DNA from: Cyclina sinensis
Taxonomy: Eukaryota; Mollusca; Bivalvia; Venerida; Veneridae
Direction of reading: 5' to 3'
Length of the DNA: 64,000 bases
Assembly: GCA_012932295.1 (NCBI GenBank)
Contig: JAAONU010000009.1
Coordinates: 10,643,535 to 10,707,534 of the forward strand
This document shows, one piece after another, positions 1-11,516 of this stretch; position 1 is the first letter of the stretch, and every line of letters starts with the position of its first letter. Position numbers and translations under genes: made by a program. The notes below the pieces were generated by a model that saw nothing but the letters and a program-made list of their open reading frames with translations, was not told where the DNA came from and made no database searches.

Positions 1-456
1 TTTGTTCAATCATTTGTGAGAATGGACCGGTATATGATGCGAAATGTTGTGCAATAACGGTTCAAACGTACTTTGCATGAGATAAGGTTAAGTATAGTGA
101 AAAACTATGATTGCATAGAATTTATCCACACTAGAGAGGTACAGAGTATGGATATTGAATGCCTTTCATTTGTAGTTTGCAGGCTTTTTTCAAAACAAGT
201 GAGGCCACCCACCGTACAACGGCACCTTAAATTTGCTACGTTGAGTATCACGGCACTTTATATGATACTGGAATTGAAATATATTTTAATTGTCAGAATA
301 TTGCTTGATGGTTTCTTCAGATATATTTGGGCGGTAGTTTCTTGTCTTGTACATTATAGATATGGTTGAAATATTTACACTGACAAGTTGATTTGAGCTA
401 TCTTTTTGCATAAATCAATTTGCGCTGTCTTTGCGCTGGTGGCCCTATTGTAGTAT
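1..456. other. Unique AT-rich sequence, no gene recognised
   Basis: No repeat family or recognisable coding exon seen. The longest open frame (73-369, plus strand, 98 codons) resembles no family I know and has no supporting splice or composition signal. It is most likely intronic sequence of the minus-strand syntaxin-17 gene or intergenic sequence. Confidence 0.4.
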
Positions 457-896
457 TAAAGGTGGTCAATCTGAGTTTTTGATGTTTTTAGTTGGAGTAA
501 ATCGTATTTAATATAATGATATTTCATAATTTTGAACTAGTTGACCCATACTAACCCAAAATAAAACGGTAATTCTTCACAAATTGTGAGGTTTTCTATT
601 TTGGTTGCGCAACAATGTTAGTTATTTTTAAACTTGGCGCGAAAATGTTCGGAGAAGATCAGACGTGCATTCTCGGAAACTTGTTTTTGTATATATAAAA
701 ACGAAAATGAAACTTCCACTTCCTGTGCTTGATTTTCGGGGATACCACTAACCTGAACATCCCTTTTTATAAACAAACCTTACCTAAGTCCATGCCAAAA
801 TGATATACTTTATTGGTTTTATATATATTATCTTTCATTTTGTTACAAAATATAAACACAGCTGATTTTTTAAAGGAATCAGATTGACCACCTTTA
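457..896. mobile_element. 440 bp MITE with perfect 18 bp terminal inverted repeats
   Basis: The left end reads TAAAGGTGGTCAATCTGA (457-474) and the right end reads TCAGATTGACCACCTTTA (879-896), an exact inverted match. The interior has no coding potential. The outermost TA on both sides could be a TA target-site duplication, with the TIR then beginning AAGGTGG, which would suggest a Tc1/mariner-superfamily non-autonomous element. This class assignment is inference; the inverted repeat itself is seen directly. Confidence 0.8.
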
Positions 897-1830
897 CATA
901 TGTTTTGAATTTCAGTCATTTTCCGCATACTGGATATTGTCACGATGGAATCTCTTAGGGGTGTTTGTTAATGGTGTTTGTAAAACACAAATCTTTTCGC
1001 ATGAATTGTATTGGAAAGGATAGTCTTTTCAATGACGAGCAGAATGTCTTTTGAGTAAGAGACTTCGCAGTTCCACTGTCGTCTTTTAACTTTTGACTGG
1101 TATACACCTAGCGATGATTTCTTCCTCATATTCCTCTGTAAATAAGCAGATTGCCTAAGTTAGAATTTGGACTGGTTAAATCATTCGCGGCGCAGCATGA
1201 TGTAAATATGTTAGCAGAAAATAATTGCAGGTTAACTTAGCAGTTCTGGCAGGACCACGAAAACCTATTTTTCAATCTTGCGTTTAAAACAAATGAAACA
1301 AACGCTATATTGTGGCAAAGGATTGAGAGGAAATCAATCAACGTGCTCAATATTCAGTTTTTTGGAATACTGAAATAGAATAAAATATCATGCATGTAGC
1401 ATTCAGGCTTTACAGTCAAATAAAAAACTTATAAACATTACCAAAAGATACTTGTTTTTCCAAGAAAAAGAAATAACGTTACGAAGTTTGTACCGTAAAA
1501 ATGAATAAAAAATAACTTAGGAGGAAATAAAGCTATGCTCAACCAATGAATACGCTTACATAAGCAGATATGAAAACATTGCACACCGAAGTGTCAGATG
1601 TGCTAGATTTGTACATTTTAATTATAAGCTCAATTTTGAGAATAAATTCCAAAACTCGAAATGCAAACATCAAGGCGTTGAATTATTATACTTAGGATTA
1701 AGTCCATATAGACCAATATGTATACACGTAAGAATATCTGACTTGGACGCTTTCTCTGTTTTCTTTATTATAATAAACCAATAAAGAGTTTGATGTCAGA
1801 ATTATGCCTGTAGAAACCATCCAAAGTATA
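897..1830. other. Unique AT-rich sequence, nothing recognised
   Basis: No tandem structure, TIR pair or convincing exon was seen on either strand. I looked here on the minus strand for the SNARE and glycine-rich membrane exons of syntaxin-17 and did not find them. Confidence 0.4.
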
Positions 1831-1834
1831 TCAT

Positions 1835-4800
1835 ATAACCTCTGTGACCTAGTTTTTTACCCCAGATGACCCATATTCGAACTTGGGTTAGAAATCATCG
1901 ATACAACCTTTCTGACATATTTCCAGGATATTTAGGCTAAAAATGTTACCTCTAGAGTGTTAACAAAGTTTTTCCATATTAAGGCTGTGTGACCTAGTTT
2001 TTGACCCCAGATGACCCATATTCGAACTTGACCTAGAAATCATCGATACAACCTATCTGACATATTTCCAGGATATTTGGGCTGAAATGGTTACCTCTAG
2101 CGTTTTAACAAGGTTTTTCCATATACAGGATGTGTGACCTAGTTTTTGACCCCACATGACCCATATTCAACTTGAGCTAGAAATCATCTTAACAAGCTTT
2201 CTGACAGTTTTTCAGGAAATTTGGACTGAAAATGTGACCTCTATAGTGTTAACAAGGTTTTTCCATATTTGGGCTCTGTGACCTAGTTTTTGACACCAGA
2301 TGACCCATATTCGAACTTGGGCTAGAAATCACCCAAATAACCTTTCTGACATATTACAAGGACATTTGCACTGAAAATGTGACCTCTAAAGTGTTAACAA
2401 GGTTTTACAATATTTGGGCTCTGTGACCTAGTTTTTGATCCCAGATGACCCATATTCGAACTTGAGCTAGAAATCATTGAAACAACCTATCTAACATATT
2501 ACAAGGACATTTGGGCTGAAAATGTTACATCTATAGCGTTAACAACGTTTTTCCATATACAGGCTGTGTGACCTAGTTTTTGACCCCACATGACCCATAT
2601 TCCAACTTGAGCTAGAAATTATCTTAACAAGCTTTCTGACAATTTTTCAGGAAATTAGGCTAAAAATGTTACCTCTACAGTGTTAACAAGGTTTTATCCT
2701 AACTGGGCTGTGTGACCTAGTTTTTCATCCAAGATGACCCATATTCAAACATGGGCTAGAAATCAACCAAATATCCTTTCTGACATATTTCCAGGTTATT
2801 TGGGCTGAAAATGTTACCTCTAGAGTGATAAAAAGGTTTTCCATATTTGGTCTCAGTGACCTATTTTTTGACCCCAGATGACCCATATTCGAACCTGGAC
2901 TAGAAATCGTCAAAATAACCTTTCTGACATATTACAAGGATATTTGAGCTGAAAATGGTACCTCTATAGTGTTAACAACGTTTTTCCATATACAGGCTGT
3001 GTGACCTAGTTTTTGACCCCACATGACCCATATTCGAACTTGAGCTAGAAATCATCTTAACAAGCTTTCTGACAATTTTTCAGGAAATTAGGACTAAAAA
3101 TGTTACCTCTAGAGTGTTAACAAGGTTTTACCATATTTGGGACTGTGTGACCTAGTTTTTGACCCCACATGACCCATATTCAAACTTGAGCTAGAAATCA
3201 TCAAAACAACCTTTCTGACATATTTCCAGGATATTTGGGCTGAAATGTTACCTGTAGAGTGATAAAAAGGTTTTCCATATTTGGTCTCAGTGACCTATTT
3301 TTTTACCCCAGATGACCCATATTCGAACCTGGGCTAGAAATCGTTAAAATAACCTTTCTGATATATTACAAGGATATTTGGGCTGAAAATGTGACCTCTA
3401 AAGTGTTAACAAGGTTTTTCCATATTTGGGCTCTGTGACCTAGTTTTTTACCCCAGATGACCCATATTCGAACTTGAGCTACAAATCGCCCAAATAACCT
3501 TTCTGACATATTACAAGGACATTTGGACTGAAAATGTGACCTCTAATCTGTTAACAAGGTTTTACAGTATTTGGGCTCTGTGACCTAGTTTTTTACCCCA
3601 GATGACCCATATTTGAACTTGACTTAGAAATCATTGAAACAATCTAACATATTTCTAGGATATTTGGCCTGAAAATGTTACCTCTAGGGTGTTAACATGG
3701 TTTTTTCCATATACAGGCTGTGTGACCTAGTTTTTGATCCCACATGACCCATATTTAAACTTGAGCTAGAAATCATCTTAACAAGCTTTCTGACAGTTTT
3801 TCAGGAAATTAGGGCTAAAAATGTTACCTCTAGAGTGTTAACAAGATTTTACCATATTTGGGCTGTGTTACCTAGTTTTTGCCCCTAGATGACCCATATT
3901 CAAACTTGAGCTAGAAATCATCAAAACAACCTTTCTGACAGTTTTTCAGGAAATTAGGGCTAAAAATGTTACCTCTAGAGTGTTAACAAGATTTTACCAT
4001 ATTTGGGCTGTGTTACCTAGTTTTTGCCCCTAGATGACCCATATTCAAACTTGAGCTAGAAATCATCAAAACAACCTTTCTGACATATTTCCAGGATATT
4101 TTGGCTGAAAATGTTACCTGTAGAGTGATAAAAAGGTTTTCCATATTTGGTCTCAGTGACCTATTTTTTGACCCCAGATGACCCATATTCGAACCTGGAC
4201 CTAGAAATCGTTAAAATAACCTTTCTGACATATTACAATGATATTTGGGCTGAAAATGTGACCTCTAAAGTGTTAACAAGGTTTTTCCATATTTGGGCTC
4301 TGTGACCTAGTTTTTGACCCCAGATGACCCATATTCGAACTTGAGCTACAAATCACCCAAATAACCTTTCTGACATATTACAAGGACATTTGGACTGAAA
4401 ATGTGACCTCTAATCTGTTAACAAGGTTTTACAATATTTGGGCTCTGTGACCTAGTTTTTTAACCCAGATGACCCATATTTGAACTTGAGCTTAGAAATC
4501 ATTGAAACAACCTATCTGACATATTTCTAGGATATTTGGCCTGAAAATGTTACCTCTAGGGTGTTAACAAGGTTTTTTCCATATACAGGCTGTGTGACCT
4601 AGTTTTTGATCGCACATGACCCATATTTAAACTTCAGCTAGAAATCATCAAAACAACCTTTCTGACAGTTTTTCAGGAAATTAGGGCTTAAAAATGTTAC
4701 CTCTAGAGTGTTAACAAGATTTTACCATATTTGGGCTGTTACCTAGTTTTTGCCCCTAGATGACCCATATTCAAACTTGAGCTAGAAATCATCAAAACAA

Positions 4801-6547
4801 CCTTTCTGACAGTTTTTCAGGAAATTAGGACTAAAAATGTTACCTCTAGAGTGTTAACAAGATTTTACCATATTTGGGCTGTGTTACCTAGTTTTTGCCC
4901 CTAGATGACCCATATTCAAACTTGAGCTAGAAATCATCAAAACAACCTTTCTGACATATTTCCAGGATATTTGGGCTGAAAATGTTACCTGTAGATTGAT
5001 AAAAAGGTTTTCCATATTTGGTCTCAGTGACCTATTTTTTGACCCCATATTACCCTATATTCGAACCTGGACTAGAAATCATCCAAATAACCTTTCTGAC
5101 ATATAACTAGGATATTTGGGCTGAAAATGTTAGCCTCTAAAGTGTTAACAAGGTTTTTCCATATTTGGGCTCTGTGACCTAGTTTTTGACCCCAGATGGC
5201 CCTATATTCGAACTTGGGCTAGAAATCAACCAAATAACCTTTCTGACATATTACAAGGAAATTTGGACTGAAAATCTTACCTCTAAAGTGTTAACAAGGT
5301 TTTTCCATATTTGGGCTCTGTGACCTAGTTTTTGACCCCAGATGACCCATATTCGAACTTGAGCTAGAAATCACTCAAATAATCTTTCTGACATATTACA
5401 AGGGACATTTAGACTGAAAATAGGACCTCTAAAGTGTTAACAAAGTTTTACAATATTTGGGCTCTGTCACCTAGTTTTTGACCCCAGATGACCCATATTT
5501 CGAACTTGAGCTAGAAATCATCTTAATAAGCTTTCTAACAGTTTTACAGGAAATTAGGGCTAAAAATGTTACCTCTAGAGTGTTTACAAGCTTTCACCAT
5601 ACTTGGGCTGTGTTACCTAGTTTTTGCCCCTAGATGACCCATATTCAAACTTGAGCTAGAAATTATCAAAACAACCTTTCTGACATATTTCCACGGAATT
5701 TGGCCTGAAAATGTTACCTTTAGAGTGATAAAAATGTTTTCCATATTTGGTCTCAGTGACCTATTTTTTTACTCCAGATGACCCATATTCGAACCTGATC
5801 TAGAAATCATCCAAATAACCTTTCTGACATATTACAAGGATATTTGGGCTGAAAATGTTACCTCTAAAGTGTTAACAAGGTTTTTCCATATTTGGGCTCT
5901 GTGACCTAGTTTTTGATCCACAGATGACCCATATTCGAACTTGGGCTAGAAATCAACCAAATAACCTTTCTGACATATTACAAGGATATTTGGACTGAAA
6001 ATGTTACCTCTAAAGTGTTAACAAGGTTTTTCCATATTTGGGCTCTGTGACCTAGTTTTTGACCACAGATGACCCATATTCGAACTTGAGCTAGAAAGCA
6101 TGGAAACAACCTTCCTGACAAATTTTCAGGATATTCGGGCTGAAAATCTTACCTCTAGGGTGTTAACAAGGTTTTTTCATATTTGGGGCTGTGTGACCTA
6201 GTTTTTCATCCAAGATGACCCATATTCAAACATGGGCTAGAAATCAACCAAATAACCTTTCTGACAAATTGCCAGGACATTTGGACTGAAACAGTAGCCT
6301 CTAGAGCCTTAACAGATTTTTCTATTTTTAGGTCATGTGACCTAGTTTTTAAACCTAGATGACCCATATTCGAACTCGTCCGAGTAATTACTGGGACAAA
6401 CATCCTGACCAAGTTTCGTGACAACTGGGCAAAAATGTGACCAGTAGAGTGTTAACGAACTAAGTGTGAACGGAAGACGGACGACAGACGACGGACATTC
6501 ATCGATCCTAATAGCTCACCCAGAGCCAGCTCAGCTGAGCTAAAAAA
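1835..6547 (+). repeat. E1: 144-bp tandem array ending in a pearl/HINE-like 3' terminus
   Basis: About 32 diverged monomers of roughly 144 bp follow one another. Each carries a core like gacctagtttttgacc, then gatgacccatatt, then a 'tttctgac' and a 'gttaacaaggtttttcc' block. The array is followed by a GACG-rich microsatellite (6470-6500) and a terminal palindrome containing AGCTCAGCTGAGCT and an A-run. This is the right half of a pearl-like element. No matching 5' leader is visible at 1835, so the left end is truncated or diverged. Minus-strand open frames inside it (such as 2725-2913 and 6206-6424) are translations of the monomer and not genes. Monomer subtypes recur in blocks of 3 and 6, giving a higher-order pattern near 870 bp. 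Confidence 0.85.
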
Positions 6548-6652
6548 AAAAAAAAATCATGAAAGTTTAAAGTCAATCCCTTTATTGGTTTTGAAATATA
6601 TTCTGGACAAAATCAGAAAAGCATCAAAGAATGTAATAAAGCGAGATAACTG

Positions 6653-8746
6653 AACATGAGGGCCATGATGGACCTGTATCGCTCACCTGAGTATGACTGC
6701 TTTAAACAAAGTTGATACTGACCTAATTAATTGACCCCAGATGACCCATATTTGAACTTGACCTAGAAATTATTGAAACAATCTTTCTGACAAATTTCCA
6801 GATTAAATGGACTGAAAATGTAGCCTCTAGAGTGTTAACAAGGTTTTTCCATAATTGGGCTATGTGACCTAGGTTTTGACCCCAGATGACCCATATCCAA
6901 ATTAAGCTACAAATCATCAAAACAACTTTTCTGACAAATTTCCAGGACATTTGCACTGAAAATGTAGCCTATAGAGTGTTTACAAAGTTTTTCAATATTT
7001 GGGCTCTGTGACCTAGTTTTTGACTCCAGATGACCCATATTCGAACTTGAGCTATAAATCATCAAAACAACTTTTCTGACAAATTTCCAGGACATTTGCA
7101 CAGAAAATGTAGCCTTTATAATGTAAACAAGTTTTTTCCATATTTGGGCTCTGTAACCTTGTTTTTTACCCAAGATGACCCATATTCGAACTTCACCTAG
7201 AAATCATAGAAGCAACCTTTCTGACAAATTTCCAGGTTATTTGAATTTAAAATCTTACCTTTAGAGTGTTAACAAGGTTTTTCCATATTTGGGCTCTGTG
7301 ACCTAGTTTTTGACTCCAGATGACCCATATTTGAACTGGAGTTAGAAATCATCAAAACAACCTGTCTGACAAATTTCAAGGATATTTGGACTGAAAATGT
7401 AACCTCTGGAGTGTTAAAAAGGTTTTTCCATATATGGGCTGTGACCTAGTTTTTGATCCCAGAAGACCAATATCCAATTAAAAGCTAGAAATCATCCAAG
7501 CAACCTTTCTGACAAATTTCAAGGATATTTGGACTGAAAATGTAACCTCTGGAGTGTTAAAAAGGTTTCTCCATATTTGGGCTCTGTGACCTAGTTTTTC
7601 ACCAAAGATGACCCATATACGAACTTGAGCTAGAAATCATCAAAACAACCTTTCTGGCAAATTTCCAGGTTATTTGGAATTTAAATCTTACCTCTAGAGT
7701 GATAAAAAGGTTTTTCCATATTTGGGCTCTGTGACCTAGTTTTTGACCCCAGATGACCCATATTCGAACCTGAGCTAGAAATCATAGAAGCAACCTTTCT
7801 GACAAATTTTCAGGTTATTTGAATTTAGAATCTTACCTCTAGAGTGTTAACAAGGTTTTTCCATATTTGGGCTCTGTGACCTATATTTTTTACCCCAGAT
7901 GACCCATATTTGAACTTGAGTTAGAAATCATCAAAACAACCTGTCTGACAAATTTCCAGGATATTTGGACTGAAAATGTAACATCTGGAGTGTTAAAGAG
8001 GTTTTTCCATATTTGGGCTCTGTGACCTAGTTTTTCATCCAAGATGACCCATATCCAATTAAGAGCTAGAAATCTTCCAAGCAACCTTTCTGACAAATTT
8101 CCAGGATATATGGACTGGAAAATGTACCCTCTAGAGTGTTAACAACGTTTTTCCATATTTGGGCTCTGTGACCTAGTTTTTCACCCAAGATGACCCATAT
8201 TCGAACATGAGCTAGAAATCATAGAAGCAACTTTTCTGACAAATTTCCAGGTTATTTGGATTTAAAATATTACCTCTAGAATGTTTACAAGGTTTTTACA
8301 TATTTGGGCTCTGTGACCTAGTTTTTGACCCCAGATGACCCATATTCGAACTTGAGTTAGAAATTATTCAAAACAACCTGTCTGACAAATTTCCAGGATA
8401 TTTGGACTGAAAATGTAACCTCTGTGTGTGTGAAAAGTGTTGTCGTGTCAAAGTATTAAGTAAATCCACTTACTAATAAAGAAGTTATGGTCAATGTTTA
8501 AGTTTTTGGACAATTGGATCTTCAAGGTAAAGGTCATTCAGGTGTCAAGGTCAGATAAATATAGGTCAGTGGGAAGGTCTTGTCAAAAGGGGTGTTATGT
8601 CCAAGTTTGAAGTAAATCCACTTCAAAAAAAGGAAGTTATGGCCAATGTGTTTAAGTTTTCAGATGGACTGACGGACGGACTAACGGACTGATGGACGAC
8701 GGACAGTTCAAAAACTATATGCCTAACTTTGGGGGCATAAAAACAA
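6653..8746 (+). mobile_element. E2: composite pearl-like element, 144-bp cores joined to a second family's 3' end
   Basis: The 5' leader is a diverged palindrome, gagggccatgatggacc, followed by gctcacctgagtatgac. About 12 monomers of the 144-bp family run to about 8425. There the sequence switches to a different core family (about 8430-8690, with 'aaatataggtcagtgggaagg' style monomers), a GGAC microsatellite and the 3' hairpin TATGCC...GGGGGCATAAAAAC. The switch suggests either recombination between element families or nested insertion with loss of one end. Short minus-strand frames at 6723-6956, 6907-7173 and 7890-8096 are monomer translations. Confidence 0.75.
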
Positions 8747-8960
8747 TGGCAAAATGAATGGGGGCCTTCAGATCTAGCTGTAGGGAGATCGTGTACTTCA
8801 GTCAGACAAGCACATAGGTAATATCAAACATCTTAAAGGCAGATGAGCATGTTTGATGAATGGAGCATATTTGCGAAAAGCGTTATCAATCAGTTGAATA
8901 TCATTATTTGAAGGTGAAATATTGATTTACACCCGAAATATTTCAAGCCATTATTTTTTA
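8747..8960. other. Unique spacer between elements
   Basis: About 215 bp of non-repetitive sequence. No exon or regulatory feature recognised. Confidence 0.4.
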
Positions 8961-10397
8961 AACAAGAGGGCCATGATGGCCCTGTATCGCTCACCTGAGT
9001 ATGACTGCTTTTTACAAAAGTGGCTATGCACCTGGTTAACTGACCCCAGATGACCCATTTTCAAACTTGACCTAGAAATTATTGAAACAATCTTTCTGAC
9101 AATTTTTCAGGAAATTAGGACTAAAAATGTTACCACTAGAGTGTTAACAAGGTTTTTCCATATTTTGGCTATATGACCTAGTTTTTGAACCTAGATGGCC
9201 CATATTCGGACTTTAGCTAGAAATTATCAAAACAATCTTTCTGACAAATTTCCAGGGTATTTGGACTGAAAAAGTAGCCTCTAGAGTGTTAAAAAGGTTT
9301 TTCGATATTTAGGCTCTGTGACCTAGTTTTTGACCCTAGATGACCCATATCCAAACTTGAGCTAAAAATAATCAAAACAACTTTTCTGACAAATTTCCAG
9401 GATATTTGGACTAAAAATGTATCCTCTAGAGTGTTAACAAGGTTTTTCCATATTTGGGCTCTGTGACCTAGGTTTTGACCATGGATAACCCATATTCGAA
9501 CGTGAGCTAGAAATCATAGAAGCAACCTTTCTAACAAATTTCCAAGTTATTTGGAATTAAAATCTTACCTCTAGAGTGTTAACAAGGTTTTTACATATTT
9601 TGGCTCTGTGACCTTGTTTTTGACCCAAAATGACCCAAACTCGAACTTGAACTAGAAATCATCAAACCAACCTGTCTGACAAATTTCCAGGATATTTGGA
9701 CTGAAAATGTTACCTCTGCAGTGTTAAAAAGCTTTTTACATATTTGGGCTCTGTGACCTAGTTTTTGAACCCAGATGACCCATATTCAAACTTGACTTAA
9801 AAATCATCAAAGCAAATTTTCTGACAAATTTCCAAGATAATTGGTCTGAAAATGTAACCTCTGGAGTGTTAATAAGATTTTTTCTATTTTTGGGCTCTAT
9901 GACCTAGTTTTTGAACCCAGATGACCCATATTCAAACTTGAGCTAGAAATCACAGAAGCAACCTTTCTTACAAATTTCCAGATTATTTGTGCTGAAAATG
10001 TTACCTCTAGAGTGTTAACAAGGTTTTTTAATTACTTGGGCTCTGTGACCTAGTTTTTGATCCTAGATGACCCATATTCGAACTTGAACTAGAAATCATT
10101 GATACAACTTTTCTGACAAATTTTCAGGATATTTGGACTGAAAATGTAGCCTCTAGAGTGTTAACAAGGTTTTTCTATATTTGGGCTCTGTGACCTAGTT
10201 TTTCAACCCAGATAACCCATTTCTCGAACTCGTCCGAGAAATCATTGGGACAAACATCCTGACCAAGTTTCAAGACAATTGAGGCCAATATGTGACCGCT
10301 AGAGCGTTAACGAACTAAGTGTGGACAGACGACGGATGACGGACATTGATCGATCCTAATAGCTCACCATGAGGCTACGGCTCAGGTGAGCTAAAAA
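8961..10397 (+). mobile_element. E3: complete pearl/HINE-like element with 144-bp cores
   Basis: It begins with AACAAGAGGGCCATGATGG, whose palindrome AGGGCCAT/ATGGCCCT is followed by TCGCTCACCTGAGTATGAC. About nine 144-bp monomers follow, then a short GACGG-rich tract (about 10325-10345), and the element ends in GCTCACCATGAGGC...GGCTCAGGTGAGCTAAAAA. The sequence CTCACCTGAG near the 5' end is the reverse complement of CTCAGGTGAG at the 3' end, giving short subterminal inverted repeats. This is the cleanest short copy of the family in the window and a good reference for its boundaries. Confidence 0.85.
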
Positions 10398-10960
10398 GAT
10401 ATAAAAATGGTGTTTCCTATCCTATGTGACGCGCACAGGTTAGCTATTTTTTTATTTCCAGCGTAAAGCTGCGGTGGTGCTTGGGAATGTCATGTGATCA
10501 TTTCAACAAAAATATGCATTTGGTGTACCTTGCCGATTATCGACAATGCCATTTGTAACAAAATGCCGTTGAATTACCATGTGACATTCCCATTATGTCC
10601 CTTGTTGCTAAATATAGAATGTATTTTTGTTTCGGGATTTCTTTAGCGGATTGTTTTCAGGTCAGGTAAAATGGTAATTAACTGAAAATTTCCTCCTGGA
10701 GTGTTTGAAATGTAGTTTTAGTGAAAAGTACAGGTAAGTTTTGCATAGATTGATCTGTAAACGATTTTACTGGGTACACCTGCTCGACCATGCAGTTCCC
10801 CCTTTAAAGTAACAAACATCTAATGACAATCGAAAAAGAACAGACAGAATTAATCATCTATAAAAAAGTTTTTAAGTATATTTAAGCTCATTTTAAGTGC
10901 AAATGAAGTTTTGTAGGCAGTGATTAGAGATACCATAGTGGAAGTATATTTGCATGGAAA
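10398..10960. other. Unique sequence, nothing recognised
   Basis: Non-repetitive sequence downstream of syntaxin-17 coding exon 2, and so probably within the next intron of that minus-strand gene. No exon was identified here. Confidence 0.4.
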
Positions 10961-10964
10961 TCGA

Positions 10965-11430
10965 CCCTTGGCTGAGTCCCCTTTGTGCTTTACTACTGAT
11001 CCTGTAGGCCAAACAAGACTGGAGTTATCTACTCATCATGAACAATCATCCTAAGGTCCTGGGAGCTGTTGTTTTTCAGTTACTGATCAGAACCTGTTTT
11101 CAAAATGTGTGACATTGTGCATGAGACCTCTGACCTAGCAAGCCCCCAAAAATAGAGGTCATCTTCTCATCATGCCCTACCATCCTGTAAAGTTTGAAGG
11201 TCCTGGGTACAGTTATTCTTGAGTTGCTGATCCTAAATAATATTCAAACTGCAGGCACCTGTAACCTTGACCTTTGACCCAGTGGACCCCAAAATTGTAG
11301 AGTTCATCTATACAAGATGCCCAACCTACCTACGAAGTATCAAGTCACTGTGTCATTTGTGTTCTTAAGTTACTGATCGACCACATGATGTTATTACTGA
11401 TTTTTGCTGAATGATTGGCTAATGACTGGT
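10965..11430. repeat. Degenerate tandem repeat, about three units of ~150-160 bp
   Basis: Three diverged units share 'gtcctgggagctgttgtttttc / agttactgatc' style blocks. One unit contains ccttgacctttgaccc near 11275, the same nuclear-receptor-like motif seen in the arrays at 14.6-15.3 kb and 18-19.3 kb. No terminal hairpin or microsatellite remains, so this is an old fragment. Confidence 0.5.
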
Positions 11431-11516
11431 CTATCAATTTCCTGTTGTAAGGTCACTTCTGGTATTGAGGTGGAAAATAGAGATCTTAAGAGAGTTTAAT
11501 CAAAGAACATGCTTAC

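Noticed and set aside
73..369. 98-codon plus-strand frame as a gene
   Set aside because: No recognised homology, no promoter or splice context, ordinary length for chance in AT-rich sequence with few stops.
1835..10397. Regularly spaced repeats resembling a CRISPR array
   Set aside because: The units are 144 bp, diverged throughout, lack unique spacers, and sit in an animal genome; this is a tandem-core element.
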